Assembly: GCF_900155395.1 (NCBI RefSeq)
Contig: NZ_LT699724.1
Location: 1-64,000, forward strand
DNA: 64,000 nucleotides
Direction: 5' to 3'
Origin: Merdibacter massiliensis
GTDB taxonomy: Bacteria > Bacillota_I > Bacilli_A > Erysipelotrichales > Erysipelotrichaceae
A program made the position numbers and the translations under genes. The notes under the pieces are model-generated. The model was not told where the DNA came from, searched no databases, and was given only the letters and a program-made list of their open reading frames with translations. Within the stretch, counting starts at the first letter, position 1. Every line of letters begins with the position of its first letter. Of the stretch, positions 41,565 through 50,511 are shown piece by piece.

Positions 41565-42821
41565 TTATAAGTTGACTGGAATAGAAGAAATATCAATGCC
41601 AGATTGTTTTAAAAAGTTCAATGCTTTTTCAACTGTAAGTGAAGGATTGGCGTTTGGTTTTGGATCCATAAAGGATTCATGGTCACATGGATTAAATTCT
41701 TCTCCTGTAAGGATCATGTGGTAGATGCTGACCAGCATCATGCGTGCGATCGCAATGATTGCTTTCTTATGACCTCGTCGTTTCTTGATATTGGAATACT
41801 TTCTTCCAAAATAAGATGTCTTATCTTTGATGGCCGATAAAGCACATTGGACAAGCAGAGGTTTGAGATACTGTCCAGCTTTTGAGATACGGACTGACTT
41901 TTTCTTGCCGGCACTCTCGTTGTTGGCAGGAGAAAGTCCGGCCCAACTGACAAGCTGTTTGTCGGATTCGAACTGAGACATATCAATTCCTATTTCAGAG
42001 ATGATAAGAATAGCAGATAAAGCACTGATTCCTTTTATTTGTGTGATGTGCTGAAAAGATCTGCGAAAAGGATACGCACGCTTAATCAATTCCACTTCGC
42101 ATGAATCAATGAGCTGATCTAAATATTCCATATGATCCAAAGATTTTTCCATCTTGAATCGTTGATCCGATTCAATGTGATAGCCATGAAGAGAGTCCAG
42201 TATCTTATCTTTGTTCTTACAGTTTTTGTGAACGAGCTTTAGGATCTTGTCATCATCGATCACATTGGATTTCATGACTTCTTTCATAATGTTGGAAGCC
42301 GTCTTGCCAAAAGGATCTGAAACAACAGAAGCCAGACCGACATTAGAAATGGTCATACAGTTTTGATAACGATTCCGTTCTGAAGAACGCATGCAGACCA
42401 GTTTGTATCTGTAACGTGCGATCTCACGCATCTCCCGAATTTCTTTGGGAGGGATAAACGAAAACTTGATCAGATCATGTTTGAAGAGATCACAGATCCA
42501 TTTGGAATCTTTCTTATCTGTCTTCTTGCCTTTGATGGCTTTGACATACTTGGGGTGAGTTAAATGGACATTGGTCTCATCTTCAAGAATGTTAAAGATC
42601 GGGATCCAGTATTTACCGGTAGACTCCATACAGACATCAGAACAGTGATGAGATCGCAGCCAATCCTTTAAACGGTATAGGTCGGAGTTTAAAGTGGAGA
42701 AGGATCGTTGGAAGTATTCTGTAATGTTGGTCTTTCTATCGGTGATCCCAATAGTAGCGACAACCAGGTTTTTGTGAACATCCATGCCACAACAGTTGAA
42801 ACGAACGATTTTCATTACCAT
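41565..42821 (-). CDS. IS110-family transposase (DEDD recombinase), copy B
   Basis: This 418-residue recombinase is identical in sequence to copy A, with the DEDD residues in GMDVHKN, MESTGKYW and KTDKKDS and the C-terminal Transposase_20 region. ATG 42821 is used for the same reason as in copy A (AAGGAG just upstream). Being intact and identical, it is probably functional. Confidence 0.92.
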   Translation of the reverse strand: MVMKIVRFNCCGMDVHKNLVVATIGITDRKTNITEYFQRSFSTLNSDLYRLKDWLRSHHCSDVCMESTGKYWIPIFNILEDETNVHLTHPKYVKAIKGKKTDKKDSKWICDLFKHDLIKFSFIPPKEIREMREIARYRYKLVCMRSSERNRYQNCMTISNVGLASVVSDPFGKTASNIMKEVMKSNVIDDDKILKLVHKNCKNKDKILDSLHGYHIESDQRFKMEKSLDHMEYLDQLIDSCEVELIKRAYPFRRSFQHITQIKGISALSAILIISEIGIDMSQFESDKQLVSWAGLSPANNESAGKKKSVRISKAGQYLKPLLVQCALSAIKDKTSYFGRKYSNIKKRRGHKKAIIAIARMMLVSIYHMILTGEEFNPCDHESFMDPKPNANPSLTVEKALNFLKQSGIDISSIPVNL

Positions 42822-42857
42822 AAAAAAACTCCTTTCATGCAAAAGGAGAGGTGGCAT

Positions 42858-43116
42858 TGACTGTCATCAAAGCGAATCGACAACAGTTGATTGAACAATC
42901 ATAAGTGTCCAGGCTCAAAGTCCTACTTATTTGTGCTTGAGATGATGACGGCAACTTATATATATACAGGATATTCAATTGAGTAGAATTCCTACTCACC
43001 TCCACGTGCTCTGTAGTGTACCACCTCTCTTATATGGTAACACGAAAAAATGAGACGTGTGAGATTTATTGATGAAATATTTGTGTCCGCGCGACCTTAG
43101 GCGCGGGGAAATGGAG
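42858..43116 (-). ncRNA. Candidate bridge-type RNA region, copy B
   Basis: Mirror of 9846-10104, with the same hairpins and the same two GAGGTG motifs. The evidence is positional: an ORF-free left end of an IS110-group element. Confidence 0.4.
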
Positions 43117-43122
43117 GAATAT

Positions 43123-44010
43123 ATGAGCAAATGGGTCGTAACTCTGCATGAGAAAAAATCAATCAAACAATTAAAAGATGCAGGAGCAGATGAGATCCTT
43201 CTCTCTGTCCCATTCTTTTCGTTGCGGGGAGCACATTTATTTGCAATTGAGGAATTGCAGGATATCATAAATGAAATCCATAGCCGGGGATTATTGGCAG
43301 CGATAAATTGTACGCGTTTTTTTATGGAAGATGAATTGCCTGCTCTACGGGCATTTTTAAAGTTTTTGAAGGAATGCAAAATAGATCATATTTATTTTGC
43401 GGATGAAGGTGTTCTCTATGAAGGGGCGCGATTGCAGATGTCTTCCTGCTTTGTCTATCAGCCGGACACTCTGATTGCAAATCAGAAAGATGTTGCTTTT
43501 TATCTCTCACAAGGGTGCGTGGCTGTTTCTCTATCTAGAGAGATCACTTTAGCAGAAATCCAGCAGATTGCATCTAATGTGGATGGATGCGAGGTGCTGG
43601 TGCATGGCAGATTTTCTATCATGCATAGCCGTCGTCCTTTGCTGAGCAGTTATTTTTCATTTATTGGAAAAAAGGAAAGGGTCAAAGATCGTCGAGATCT
43701 CCAATTGCAAGAGTCTACACGGACGCAGCGGATGCCAATTATAGAAGATGAAAGCGGCACACATGTTTTTAGTGAATATACATTGGAAAGCTTTGCGCAG
43801 ATTCAGAAGATGCAAGATGCAGGAGTAACACGTTTTCGCATAGACAGTATCTTTCACGATGATGCATGGACTATTGCTGCTTTGCAGGATTATCATGCTG
43901 TTTTGCAGGGAAAAGTAGCTGCGGAAGAGATTGTAGAAAAATGGAAAGAACAAAAAGATGAGAATTACAGTGAAGGTTTTTATTATACAAAAACAACATT
44001 GGTAAAGTGA
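43123..44010 (+). CDS. yrrN: Peptidase U32-family protein, YrrN/TrhP1-like
   Basis: This 295-residue U32-family TIM-barrel-like protein is the shorter partner of the yrrN-yrrO pair. In Bacillus this pair acts in prephenate-dependent hydroxylation of tRNA U34 (TrhP1/TrhP2), rather than in proteolysis. It shows LSVPFFSLRGAHLFAIEEL and EVLVHGRFSIMHSRRPLL, the latter aligning with the VFIHGGMCISFSGRC region of the next gene. ATG 43123 (MSKWVV) is chosen. The 18 upstream in-frame codons and the GGAGG ribosome site belong to IS110. It ends ten bases before yrrO. Confidence 0.75.
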   Translation: MSKWVVTLHEKKSIKQLKDAGADEILLSVPFFSLRGAHLFAIEELQDIINEIHSRGLLAAINCTRFFMEDELPALRAFLKFLKECKIDHIYFADEGVLYEGARLQMSSCFVYQPDTLIANQKDVAFYLSQGCVAVSLSREITLAEIQQIASNVDGCEVLVHGRFSIMHSRRPLLSSYFSFIGKKERVKDRRDLQLQESTRTQRMPIIEDESGTHVFSEYTLESFAQIQKMQDAGVTRFRIDSIFHDDAWTIAALQDYHAVLQGKVAAEEIVEKWKEQKDENYSEGFYYTKTTLVK

Positions 44011-44020
44011 GGTGAGCGAG

Positions 44021-45247
44021 ATGAACAAAATTGAATTGCTGGCACCTGCTGGTGATCTGAAACGTTTAAAAATTGCTTTGTTATATGGAGCAGATGCTGT
44101 TTATATTGGCGGGCAGCAGTTTTCTTTACGTTCACGAGCCAGTAATTTTACCTTGCAAGATATCAGGGAAGGCGCAGCTTTTGCAAAGAGCATGGAGAAA
44201 CATGTGCATGTCACACTGAATCTTTTGCCTCATGAAGAAGACCTTCCTGGACTTAAGGAATATGTTTTGGCTTTAGAAGATGCCGGTGTGCATGCATTGA
44301 TCGTTGCTTCACCAGCTATTGCCACGTATGTCAAACAAATTGCGCCTTCTTTAGAAGTGCATATTTCTACGCAACATTCAACGACCAATTCTTCTGCTAT
44401 CCAGTTTTGGAAAGAAATGGGTATGGATCGTGTCGTATTAGCAAGAGAGTGCACGCTGGAACAGATCCAAGCCACTTCTGCTAACTCTCCATTACCGGTC
44501 GAGGTGTTTATTCATGGAGGAATGTGTATTTCTTTTTCGGGACGTTGTGTATTATCGAATCATATGACAAATCGGGATGCAAATCGCGGTGGATGTGCGC
44601 AAAGCTGTCGATGGAAATATGAAGTATATGCAAATGATCAGGCCATCCATGACCCAAATGACTTATTTTCCATGTCCAGCAAGGATTTGCAAGCAGTTCG
44701 TTTTATACCGCAGCTGATCGATGCAAAAGTAGCAAGCTTAAAAATTGAAGGACGAATGAAAAGTGCCTATTATATTGCCACTGTGGTGCATGCTTATCGT
44801 ATGCTGATCGATGAATATATGGAAAAACATGCATTGAGTGAAGAGAGAATTGCTTTTTATGAAGAAGAAATTGCCAAGGCGGAAAATCGACCCACAGGGC
44901 CGGGATTTTATTTAGGTATGCCAAAAGCACATGATCAGTTGTATGGAGTGAATGGTGCTGGCGTGACACAGGAGTATATTGCCGATGTGTTAGCTTATGA
45001 TGCGCATACACAAATTGCAACATTGCAAGTTCGCAATCATTTTTATCCGCATATGGAGGCAGAGGTATTCGGCCCTCACACAGCATCGACACGCTTTCGT
45101 ATCGAAGAAGTATATGATTTGGAAGATACGGCATTAGACGTGTTGAATCAGCCGATGCAAATTGTTAAAATAAAAAGCGCGCTTCCATTGGAACCACAGG
45201 CAATGATCCGAAAAGTTTATGATCGGACACAGCGGAATGTTTATTGA
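44021..45247 (+). CDS. yrrO: Peptidase U32-family protein, YrrO/TrhP2-like (tRNA U34 hydroxylation)
   Basis: This 408-residue U32 protein has the family signature ELLAPAGDLKRLKIALLYGADAVYIGG at the start. The core EVFIHGGMCISFSGRC-LSNHMTNRDANRGGCAQSCRW carries the conserved cysteines (about residues 165-200). A C-terminal beta-barrel follows. With the preceding gene it matches the TrhP1/TrhP2 pair that installs 5-hydroxyuridine at tRNA position 34. ATG 44021 has GAGGTGAG upstream, and a GTG nine bases earlier overlaps that site. proS follows by 16 bases. Confidence 0.85.
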   Translation: MNKIELLAPAGDLKRLKIALLYGADAVYIGGQQFSLRSRASNFTLQDIREGAAFAKSMEKHVHVTLNLLPHEEDLPGLKEYVLALEDAGVHALIVASPAIATYVKQIAPSLEVHISTQHSTTNSSAIQFWKEMGMDRVVLARECTLEQIQATSANSPLPVEVFIHGGMCISFSGRCVLSNHMTNRDANRGGCAQSCRWKYEVYANDQAIHDPNDLFSMSSKDLQAVRFIPQLIDAKVASLKIEGRMKSAYYIATVVHAYRMLIDEYMEKHALSEERIAFYEEEIAKAENRPTGPGFYLGMPKAHDQLYGVNGAGVTQEYIADVLAYDAHTQIATLQVRNHFYPHMEAEVFGPHTASTRFRIEEVYDLEDTALDVLNQPMQIVKIKSALPLEPQAMIRKVYDRTQRNVY

Positions 45248-45263
45248 TAAGGGAGAGAGAAAT

Positions 45264-46952
45264 ATGAAATTAAAGAATAGCTTCTTTTATACGATGCGAG
45301 AAGATGCCAAGGATGAAGATAGTAGAAGCGGAAATTTGTTGGTCCGCGCAGGTATGATCAAAAAGACAAGCAGCGGTATTTATATGATCATGCCAATGGG
45401 AAAACGGGTATTGTCCAAGGTAGAAAATATTGTACGAGAAGAGATGGACAAAAGCGGTGCTCAGGAATTGTTGATGCCTGCTTTGATATTAGAAGATGTA
45501 TATGAAAAAAGCGGTCGAAGAGAAGCTTTTGGTTCCAATATGTTTGCTTTGAAAGACCGTTATCAAAAAAATTATGTACTAGGTCCTACGCATGAAGAAT
45601 TATTTGCAGTAGCAGCAATGATGAAAGGAAGATCCTATAAAGATTTTCCATATAATCTGTATCAAATTCAAACAAAATATCGTGATGAAACCAGACCGCG
45701 TTACGGTTTGATTCGTGTTCGCGAATTTATCATGAAAGATGCATATTCATTTGATGTGGATCTAGAGGGCCTGGATGTGTCTTATCAAAAGATGTATCGT
45801 GCTTACTGTAATTCTTTTGACCGGATGGATCTAAATTACAAGATCGTTAAGGCAGACACTGGAGCAATGGGTGGACTATTGTCTGAGGAATTTCAGGCTA
45901 TTACGAATATTGGAGAAGATATTGTTGTTGGTTGTGAAAATTGTGATTTTTCAAGTAATCTAGAAATCACAGAAGTCGTTGATACAGCAAATGATGCGAC
46001 GGATGAAATGCTTCCTTATGAGATGGTGGAAACACCGAATGCCAGAACGATTGAGGAGGTAGCTTCTTTCTTCGAAAGAAAAGTAACGGATTTCGTAAAA
46101 ACGCTTGTCTATCGTGTGGATGGTAAGACAGTGGCCTTCTTATTGCGCGGGGATCGGGAATTGAATGAAACAAAGGCATTAAAATTATTAGGAGCGAATG
46201 AACTGGAATTGGCTGATTTTGCAGAAGTGGAGCGCGTGACACATGCGCGTGTCGGTTTTGCAGGCCCAATCGGTATTGACTGCCCAGTGATCATGGATCG
46301 GGAAGTGTCTCATATGCGCAACTTTATCGTTGGAGCAAACAAGAGCGATCATCACTATGTCAATGTCAATCTTCGTGATTTTACAGTAGAAAAAATTGCG
46401 GATATCGCGCAAGTGCATGAAGGAGATTGTTGTCCGAAATGTGGCGGAAAGTTAAAATTTGAACATGGTATCGAAGTAGGAAATCTGTTTAAATTAGGGA
46501 CGAAATACGCTACAACGATGGGTCTGCAATACTTGGATAAAAACAATAAACTGCAGCCGGTTGTGATGGGATCTTATGGTATTGGATTAGAACGCTGTAT
46601 GGCTGCCATCGTTGAACAACATAATGATGAACATGGTATCGTTTGGCCATTGTCAGTTGCTCCATATGCGGTTTGTATCGTCATCGTTTCCATGAAGGAT
46701 GAGCAACAGAAAACAGCTGCTTATCAATTGTATGATGAATTAACAGCAATGGGTGTGGAAGTATTGCTGGATGATCGGGATGAAAGAGTTGGCGTAAAAT
46801 TTAAAGATATGGAATTAATAGGTATTCCTTACCGCATTACAGTTGGCCGTGGCATCGTTGATGGCAAAGTGGAGTTTGTTGATCGAAAAACACAGAATAA
46901 ACAGGAATTCAGTCTCGATGAATGCAAAGAGATGTTGGAAAAACTTATCTAA
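45264..46952 (+). CDS. proS: Prolyl-tRNA synthetase
   Basis: This 562-residue class II synthetase attaches proline to tRNA-Pro. It has motif 1 around VENIVREEMDKSGAQELLMPAL, motif 2 TKYRDETRPRYGLIRVREF (about residues 135-155), and motif 3 GSYGIGLERCMAAI. The editing (INS/YbaK-like) insertion lies between (about residues 225-390). The C-terminal anticodon domain begins near WPLSVAPYAV. The start is ATG 45264 with GGGAG upstream. The native terminator has been split by IS256. Confidence 0.95.
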   Translation: MKLKNSFFYTMREDAKDEDSRSGNLLVRAGMIKKTSSGIYMIMPMGKRVLSKVENIVREEMDKSGAQELLMPALILEDVYEKSGRREAFGSNMFALKDRYQKNYVLGPTHEELFAVAAMMKGRSYKDFPYNLYQIQTKYRDETRPRYGLIRVREFIMKDAYSFDVDLEGLDVSYQKMYRAYCNSFDRMDLNYKIVKADTGAMGGLLSEEFQAITNIGEDIVVGCENCDFSSNLEITEVVDTANDATDEMLPYEMVETPNARTIEEVASFFERKVTDFVKTLVYRVDGKTVAFLLRGDRELNETKALKLLGANELELADFAEVERVTHARVGFAGPIGIDCPVIMDREVSHMRNFIVGANKSDHHYVNVNLRDFTVEKIADIAQVHEGDCCPKCGGKLKFEHGIEVGNLFKLGTKYATTMGLQYLDKNNKLQPVVMGSYGIGLERCMAAIVEQHNDEHGIVWPLSVAPYAVCIVIVSMKDEQQKTAAYQLYDELTAMGVEVLLDDRDERVGVKFKDMELIGIPYRITVGRGIVDGKVEFVDRKTQNKQEFSLDECKEMLEKLI

Positions 46953-47056
46953 AAAAATATGAGAGGGGAATGTGACCAATCATGTGTAAGTAATATTCGA
47001 CAGGTTTTGACCCGTGAAAGTCGAATGGTGTCACCTGACCTTTGTCCTCGTCCCTT

Positions 47057-47099
47057 AAGCCGGTATGATCATTGAGTTGATTTCATGCCGGCTTTTTTT
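47057..47099 (+). terminator. Terminator inside the IS256 left end
   Basis: AAGCCGGTATGA / TCATGCCGGCTT stem (one G-U) and a T-run of six or seven. It now probably stops proS transcription and also protects the transposase from antisense read-in. Confidence 0.75.
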
Positions 47100-47115
47100 C
47101 GTTTTTTATTACATA

Positions 47116-48330
47116 TCATTCTTCACTGCTGTCCATGATCCTGAGCTGATTGATGATCAGGTCCCAGTTCCTGCACCTCTGTGTCCATCTGCTGCTCAGA
47201 TTCTGAATAGCCAGATACAGCATCTTCCTCAAGCTGTCATCATTAGGGAATACATTCTTTGTCTTTGTCACTTTTCTGAATTGTCGGTTTAGTCCTTCGA
47301 TCGCATTTGTCGTATAGATGATCTTTCGGATTTCCACGGGATAATCGAAATACGTGCTTAGTATGTCCCAATTTTCTTCCCAGCTATGCACCGCTGTTGG
47401 ATATTGTTTCTCCCATTTTTCACTGAATGTCGCCAGCTGGCTCATGGCCTGTTCTTCTGTATTTGCCTGATATACCTGCTTGAGATCTTTCATAAATTCC
47501 TTGATGTGTTTATAGCTCACAAAACGTGTGCTGCTGCGGATCTGGTGAATGATGCATCTCTGTATCCTTGCTTTGGGATAAACAGCCGTGATTGCTTCTT
47601 TGAAGCCGGTAAGGCCGTCTACGCAGAACAAAGAAACGTTCTGTACCCCTCTGCTTTTCAGCTCATTCAATACGCCCATCCAGTATTTGGCCGATTCGCT
47701 GGCACCTACCCATAAGCCAAGGACCTCTTTGATTCCGTCCTCATTGATTCCCAGGATCACATAGGCAGCCTTTGTCACCACTTGATGATCTTCACGGATC
47801 TTGTAATGGATGGCATCCATGAATACGAAGGGATAGCAGGCTTCTAAAGGGCGATCCTGCCATTGTTTCACCTCAGGAAGGATACGCTCACTGATCTTGC
47901 TTACAAGTCCTTCCGATATCTCCACGTCATATAGACCTTTGATCTGCTCCTTGATCTCACGGGTAGACATGCCAGCAGCATAAAGGGACAGGATACGTTC
48001 CTCGATACCATCTGCATTGCGCTGATACTTTGAGATGATCTTTGGTTCGAATTCTCCGTTGCGGTCTCTGGGGACATTGACCTCCACTTCACCCAGCTGT
48101 GTTTTCATCGTCCTTTTAACGGAACCGTTGCGATAATTCTTTTTAGCATCATCATTTCTTCTTTCCGCATGTTCATAACCGAGATGCTGATCCATTTCAG
48201 CTTGTAATGTTTGTTCGAGGACATCGGCGAACATGCTCTTCATGCAGTCCATGATATCCTTGGTAGATGTAAACTTTTGTTCATTGATCAGATCCTTGAT
48301 CTGTTGTGTCGAAATAAAAGATGTGTTCAT
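47116..48330 (-). CDS. IS256-family transposase (mutator type)
   Basis: This 404-residue DDE transposase has the IS256 signature: N-terminal FADVLEQTLQAEMDQHLGYEH, catalytic Asp regions FVFMDAIHYKIRED and LFCVDGLTGFKEAI, and the C-terminal Glu region YTTNAIEGLNRQFRKVTK (helix with N-A-I-E-G). AGGAGG lies just before the ATG. Full length and apparently intact. Confidence 0.93.
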   Translation of the reverse strand: MNTSFISTQQIKDLINEQKFTSTKDIMDCMKSMFADVLEQTLQAEMDQHLGYEHAERRNDDAKKNYRNGSVKRTMKTQLGEVEVNVPRDRNGEFEPKIISKYQRNADGIEERILSLYAAGMSTREIKEQIKGLYDVEISEGLVSKISERILPEVKQWQDRPLEACYPFVFMDAIHYKIREDHQVVTKAAYVILGINEDGIKEVLGLWVGASESAKYWMGVLNELKSRGVQNVSLFCVDGLTGFKEAITAVYPKARIQRCIIHQIRSSTRFVSYKHIKEFMKDLKQVYQANTEEQAMSQLATFSEKWEKQYPTAVHSWEENWDILSTYFDYPVEIRKIIYTTNAIEGLNRQFRKVTKTKNVFPNDDSLRKMLYLAIQNLSSRWTQRCRNWDLIINQLRIMDSSEE

Positions 48331-48412
48331 GTCGAATTCCTCCTGATAAGATCGTTATTCATCTTCATTCTTACCTGTTTTCAACTATTTACACATCTTT
48401 TTCTACATTCTC

Positions 48413-48442
48413 TATGAGAGCTTTCTTTTGAAAGCTTCATAT
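48413..48442. repeat. Left remnant of the duplicated proS-side terminator palindrome
   Basis: AGCTTTC-TTTT-GAAAGCT core with CATAT. 24 bp (48419-48442) are identical to 50089-50112 beyond the IS1182-like element. The outer 8 bp are also the IS256 target duplicate. Confidence 0.75.
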
Positions 48443-49925
48443 CAGATTGTTGACAAAGTGGTACTTATAAATAAGTATCGCTTTTCTTTTTTCTTAAAAT
48501 AGCTAATAATTATATTTTTTACGTAATATTGTGTGGTTTTAGAGATGCTTTTCCATCTCCATTTGGACATTCTTTTTAGATTATGACACGCAAAAATCAT
48601 CAGCGATTGATGCTGATTTTTTTTTAATCCTCTTAACCTGGTATATCTCAACGTATGATGTTCCTTGCAGTCTGCGAATACTCTCTCTATGCTTTCTTTT
48701 CGCTTAGGATAGATTTCCTTCCACTTTGGTGTATGCCGTATCTCATCCATTACTTCTTCCCGGTATTTCTCCCATACATGCCGTGTCACTACTTTCTGGA
48801 AGTTCTTTGATGATGTGCATCTTTTTCTTAGCGGACAGTTCTCACAATCTTTTGGATCTGATTTGTATTCTTTATATCCAAGCTTGTTTGTCGTGCTGTA
48901 GGACAGCACTTTATGATTCGGACACAGATAACAGTCGTATCCTTCATCATATACATACTCGTATTTCTTGTAATATCCCTGCTTCGTCATCGGTCTTTTA
49001 TAGGGTGCATACATTTTTTGTCCATTTTCTAATATCGTCTTGCATATTGCCGGTGTTAGATATCCTGCATCCAGACATATATTTTTTATCTGATCCGTAT
49101 ATTTTTCTTTCAATACTTTATATGCTGAAAAGAAAGATACGCTATCATGTATGTTTCCCGCAACACACACGCTTGCCAGCACAAATCCATTTCTGTCGCA
49201 AAATGTTTGATGTGAATATGCAAAACATTTTTCCTTTTCCCCTTTATGGAAACAGCCGCTTTCCGGATCCGTTTTGCTCATTTTTATATATTTTGTTTCT
49301 ATGTCCCGCTTTAATTTTCATCAAAATTCAATTCTTCTTTTTCATTCTTTTTGATTGGTTTCTTGCCATGTTCCTCACGATCTTTGTTTATCTCCTCCAG
49401 CAGATCGTTTTCATAAACCTTCTTCATGATTTCAACTTCTTCGTCGGTATACTTGTTTTTATTCGCATTTGCCTTTTGATGCGTGGAATCTCCATATACG
49501 CTATCCATATCCACAAAACCATAAGAGATCGCCTGCTTCAATATATGATCAAAGATTTTTTCAAATACTTCGCTGTCGCTATATCTGCGGATATAATTTT
49601 GACTCCATGTAGAATAATTTGGTACCTTTTCATCCATGGAGATCCCCAGAAACCAGCGATATGCAAGGTTTACCTGTATTTCTCTGCAGGTCTTTCTCAT
49701 AGAGCCTATTCCGAAAATGATATTGATGAAGATCATTTTAAAAAGCACCACGGGATCTATGCTCGGTCTGCCAACATCGCTGTAAAGATTCTCTACAAGA
49801 GGGTAGATAAAATTCCAGTCAATGCAGCTTTCCAGCATTCTGACATCATGATCCTGTGGTACCAGTTCTTCTATCGTATTTAATATAATATTATCGTTTT
49901 TGTTGTTTCTTCTTGTCATTGCCAT
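48442..49925 (-). pseudogene. IS1182-family transposase broken by a -1 frameshift
   Basis: The 204-residue N-terminal part (49311-49925) ends EELNFDEN-stop. The C-terminal 279 residues restart at MSKTDPESG (49281). Reading -1 after the Asn codon gives LKRDIETKYIK leading straight into MSKTDPESG, which restores one IS1182 transposase. The catalytic regions MDSVYGDSTHQKANANK and ICLDAGY lie on opposite sides of the break. No standard X-XXY-YYZ slippery heptamer is visible, so decay is more likely than programmed frameshifting. Confidence 0.8.
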
Positions 49926-50082
49926 ATCTTATCACTCCTATTTCACCCACTTTTATTATACCAGTTCAAGCATTATAAAAGGCAAAAAGAATCATATGTT
50001 TTTGGGTAAAATAGGAATCCTTTTTGCCTTTTTTATTCTATCATATAAAAAATAGACTGTCGACTCCTTTGTCAACAGTCTG
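48443..50082 (-). mobile_element. IS1182-like insertion sequence, frameshifted (copy C, different subgroup)
   Basis: 1640 bp with terminal repeats CAGATTGTTGACAAAG (left) and CAGACTGTTGACAAAG (right, reverse). It is flanked on both sides by the same terminator palindrome, i.e. an apparent palindromic target duplication of at least 24 bp, as known for some IS1182 members. It is not closely related to copies A and B. Confidence 0.82.
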
Positions 50083-50117
50083 ATATGAAGCTTTCTTTTG
50101 AAAGCTTCATATTTTTA
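50083..50117 (-). terminator. Right copy of the terminator palindrome (serves the DtxR-like gene)
   Basis: ATATGAAGCTTTC-TTTT-GAAAGCTTCATAT, a perfect 13-bp stem (50083-50112), followed by TTTTT on the plus side and adjoining the stop of the minus-strand regulator gene. The original site was probably a bidirectional terminator shared with proS. Confidence 0.8.
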
Positions 50118-50489
50118 TGAAATCCTTTTTGCTATCTGATTGCTGACTTGACTCAAAGTAACTTCATCTAATGAGCACAACATAGACAAGGCACATTCTT
50201 GAGCTTCATAATCGGGCAGCTCTAACGTATCCTTGTAAAAAGTACGATACATATGGTACTGATTCAATAATGGTGTAATTTTGATCATACCATCAGGAGA
50301 TAAGGAATACATGTGCTTGGTTTGAATCAAAAAATTTTCTTTTACAAATTCAACTAACATTCGACTGACACTAGCTCTGGATACACCTAATTGGATGGCA
50401 AGGTCGATAGGCCGAAAAGGGTGCTGCGGGCTCGAATGCAATAAGGCAATAGTTAAAAGATATCTTTTTTTTGTTTCGGTAAGTGCCAT
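50115..50489 (-). CDS. DtxR/MntR-like winged-helix regulator
   Basis: This 124-residue protein has an N-terminal winged helix (FRPIDLAIQLGVSRASVSRMLVEFVKENFL, about residues 25-54, then the wing SLSPDG). A short helical dimerisation-like segment (YRTFYKDTLELPDYEAQECALSML) recalls DtxR/MntR repressors. The usual His ligand after the E-C/A motif (ExxCxxEH) is missing, so metal sensing may be altered. A palindromic operator-like site lies 23 bp upstream. The target genes are not evident; the divergent gene is PEPCK-like. Confidence 0.65.
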   Translation of the reverse strand: MALTETKKRYLLTIALLHSSPQHPFRPIDLAIQLGVSRASVSRMLVEFVKENFLIQTKHMYSLSPDGMIKITPLLNQYHMYRTFYKDTLELPDYEAQECALSMLCSLDEVTLSQVSNQIAKRIS

Positions 50490-50511
50490 AGGACCACTCC
50501 TTCATACAATC

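Larger units (their letters stand above)
41499..43122 (-). mobile_element. IS110-family insertion sequence, copy B
   Basis: 1624 bp, by eye identical to the reverse complement of 9840-11463 (coordinates sum to 52962). It lies between GAGGTGG at 41492-41498 and the ATGAGC start of yrrN at 43123. Its left end supplies GGAGG at the host start codon. An outward promoter-like TTGAGA-N16-TATATA (42937-42964) within the left end may drive the host gene. Confidence 0.85.
46966..48412 (-). mobile_element. IS256-family insertion sequence with 8-bp target duplication
   Basis: 1447 bp. Imperfect terminal repeats begin GGGAATGT (left) and GAGAATGT (right, reverse) and share ATGTGTAA about 16 bases in. 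It is flanked by a perfect 8-bp direct repeat TATGAGAG at 46958-46965 and 48413-48420, which fixes the ends. It has landed inside the terminator after proS. Confidence 0.9.

Noticed and set aside
49282-49310. Programmed -1 frameshift in the IS1182-like transposase
   Set aside because: No standard slippery heptamer or strong downstream stem is seen, and other IS1182 copies in the window encode the transposase in one frame.
48726-49883. 385-codon plus-strand ORF
   Set aside because: It lies antisense to the IS1182-like transposase halves, which carry clear family motifs. The plus-strand translation is low-complexity hydrophobic sequence with no ribosome site.
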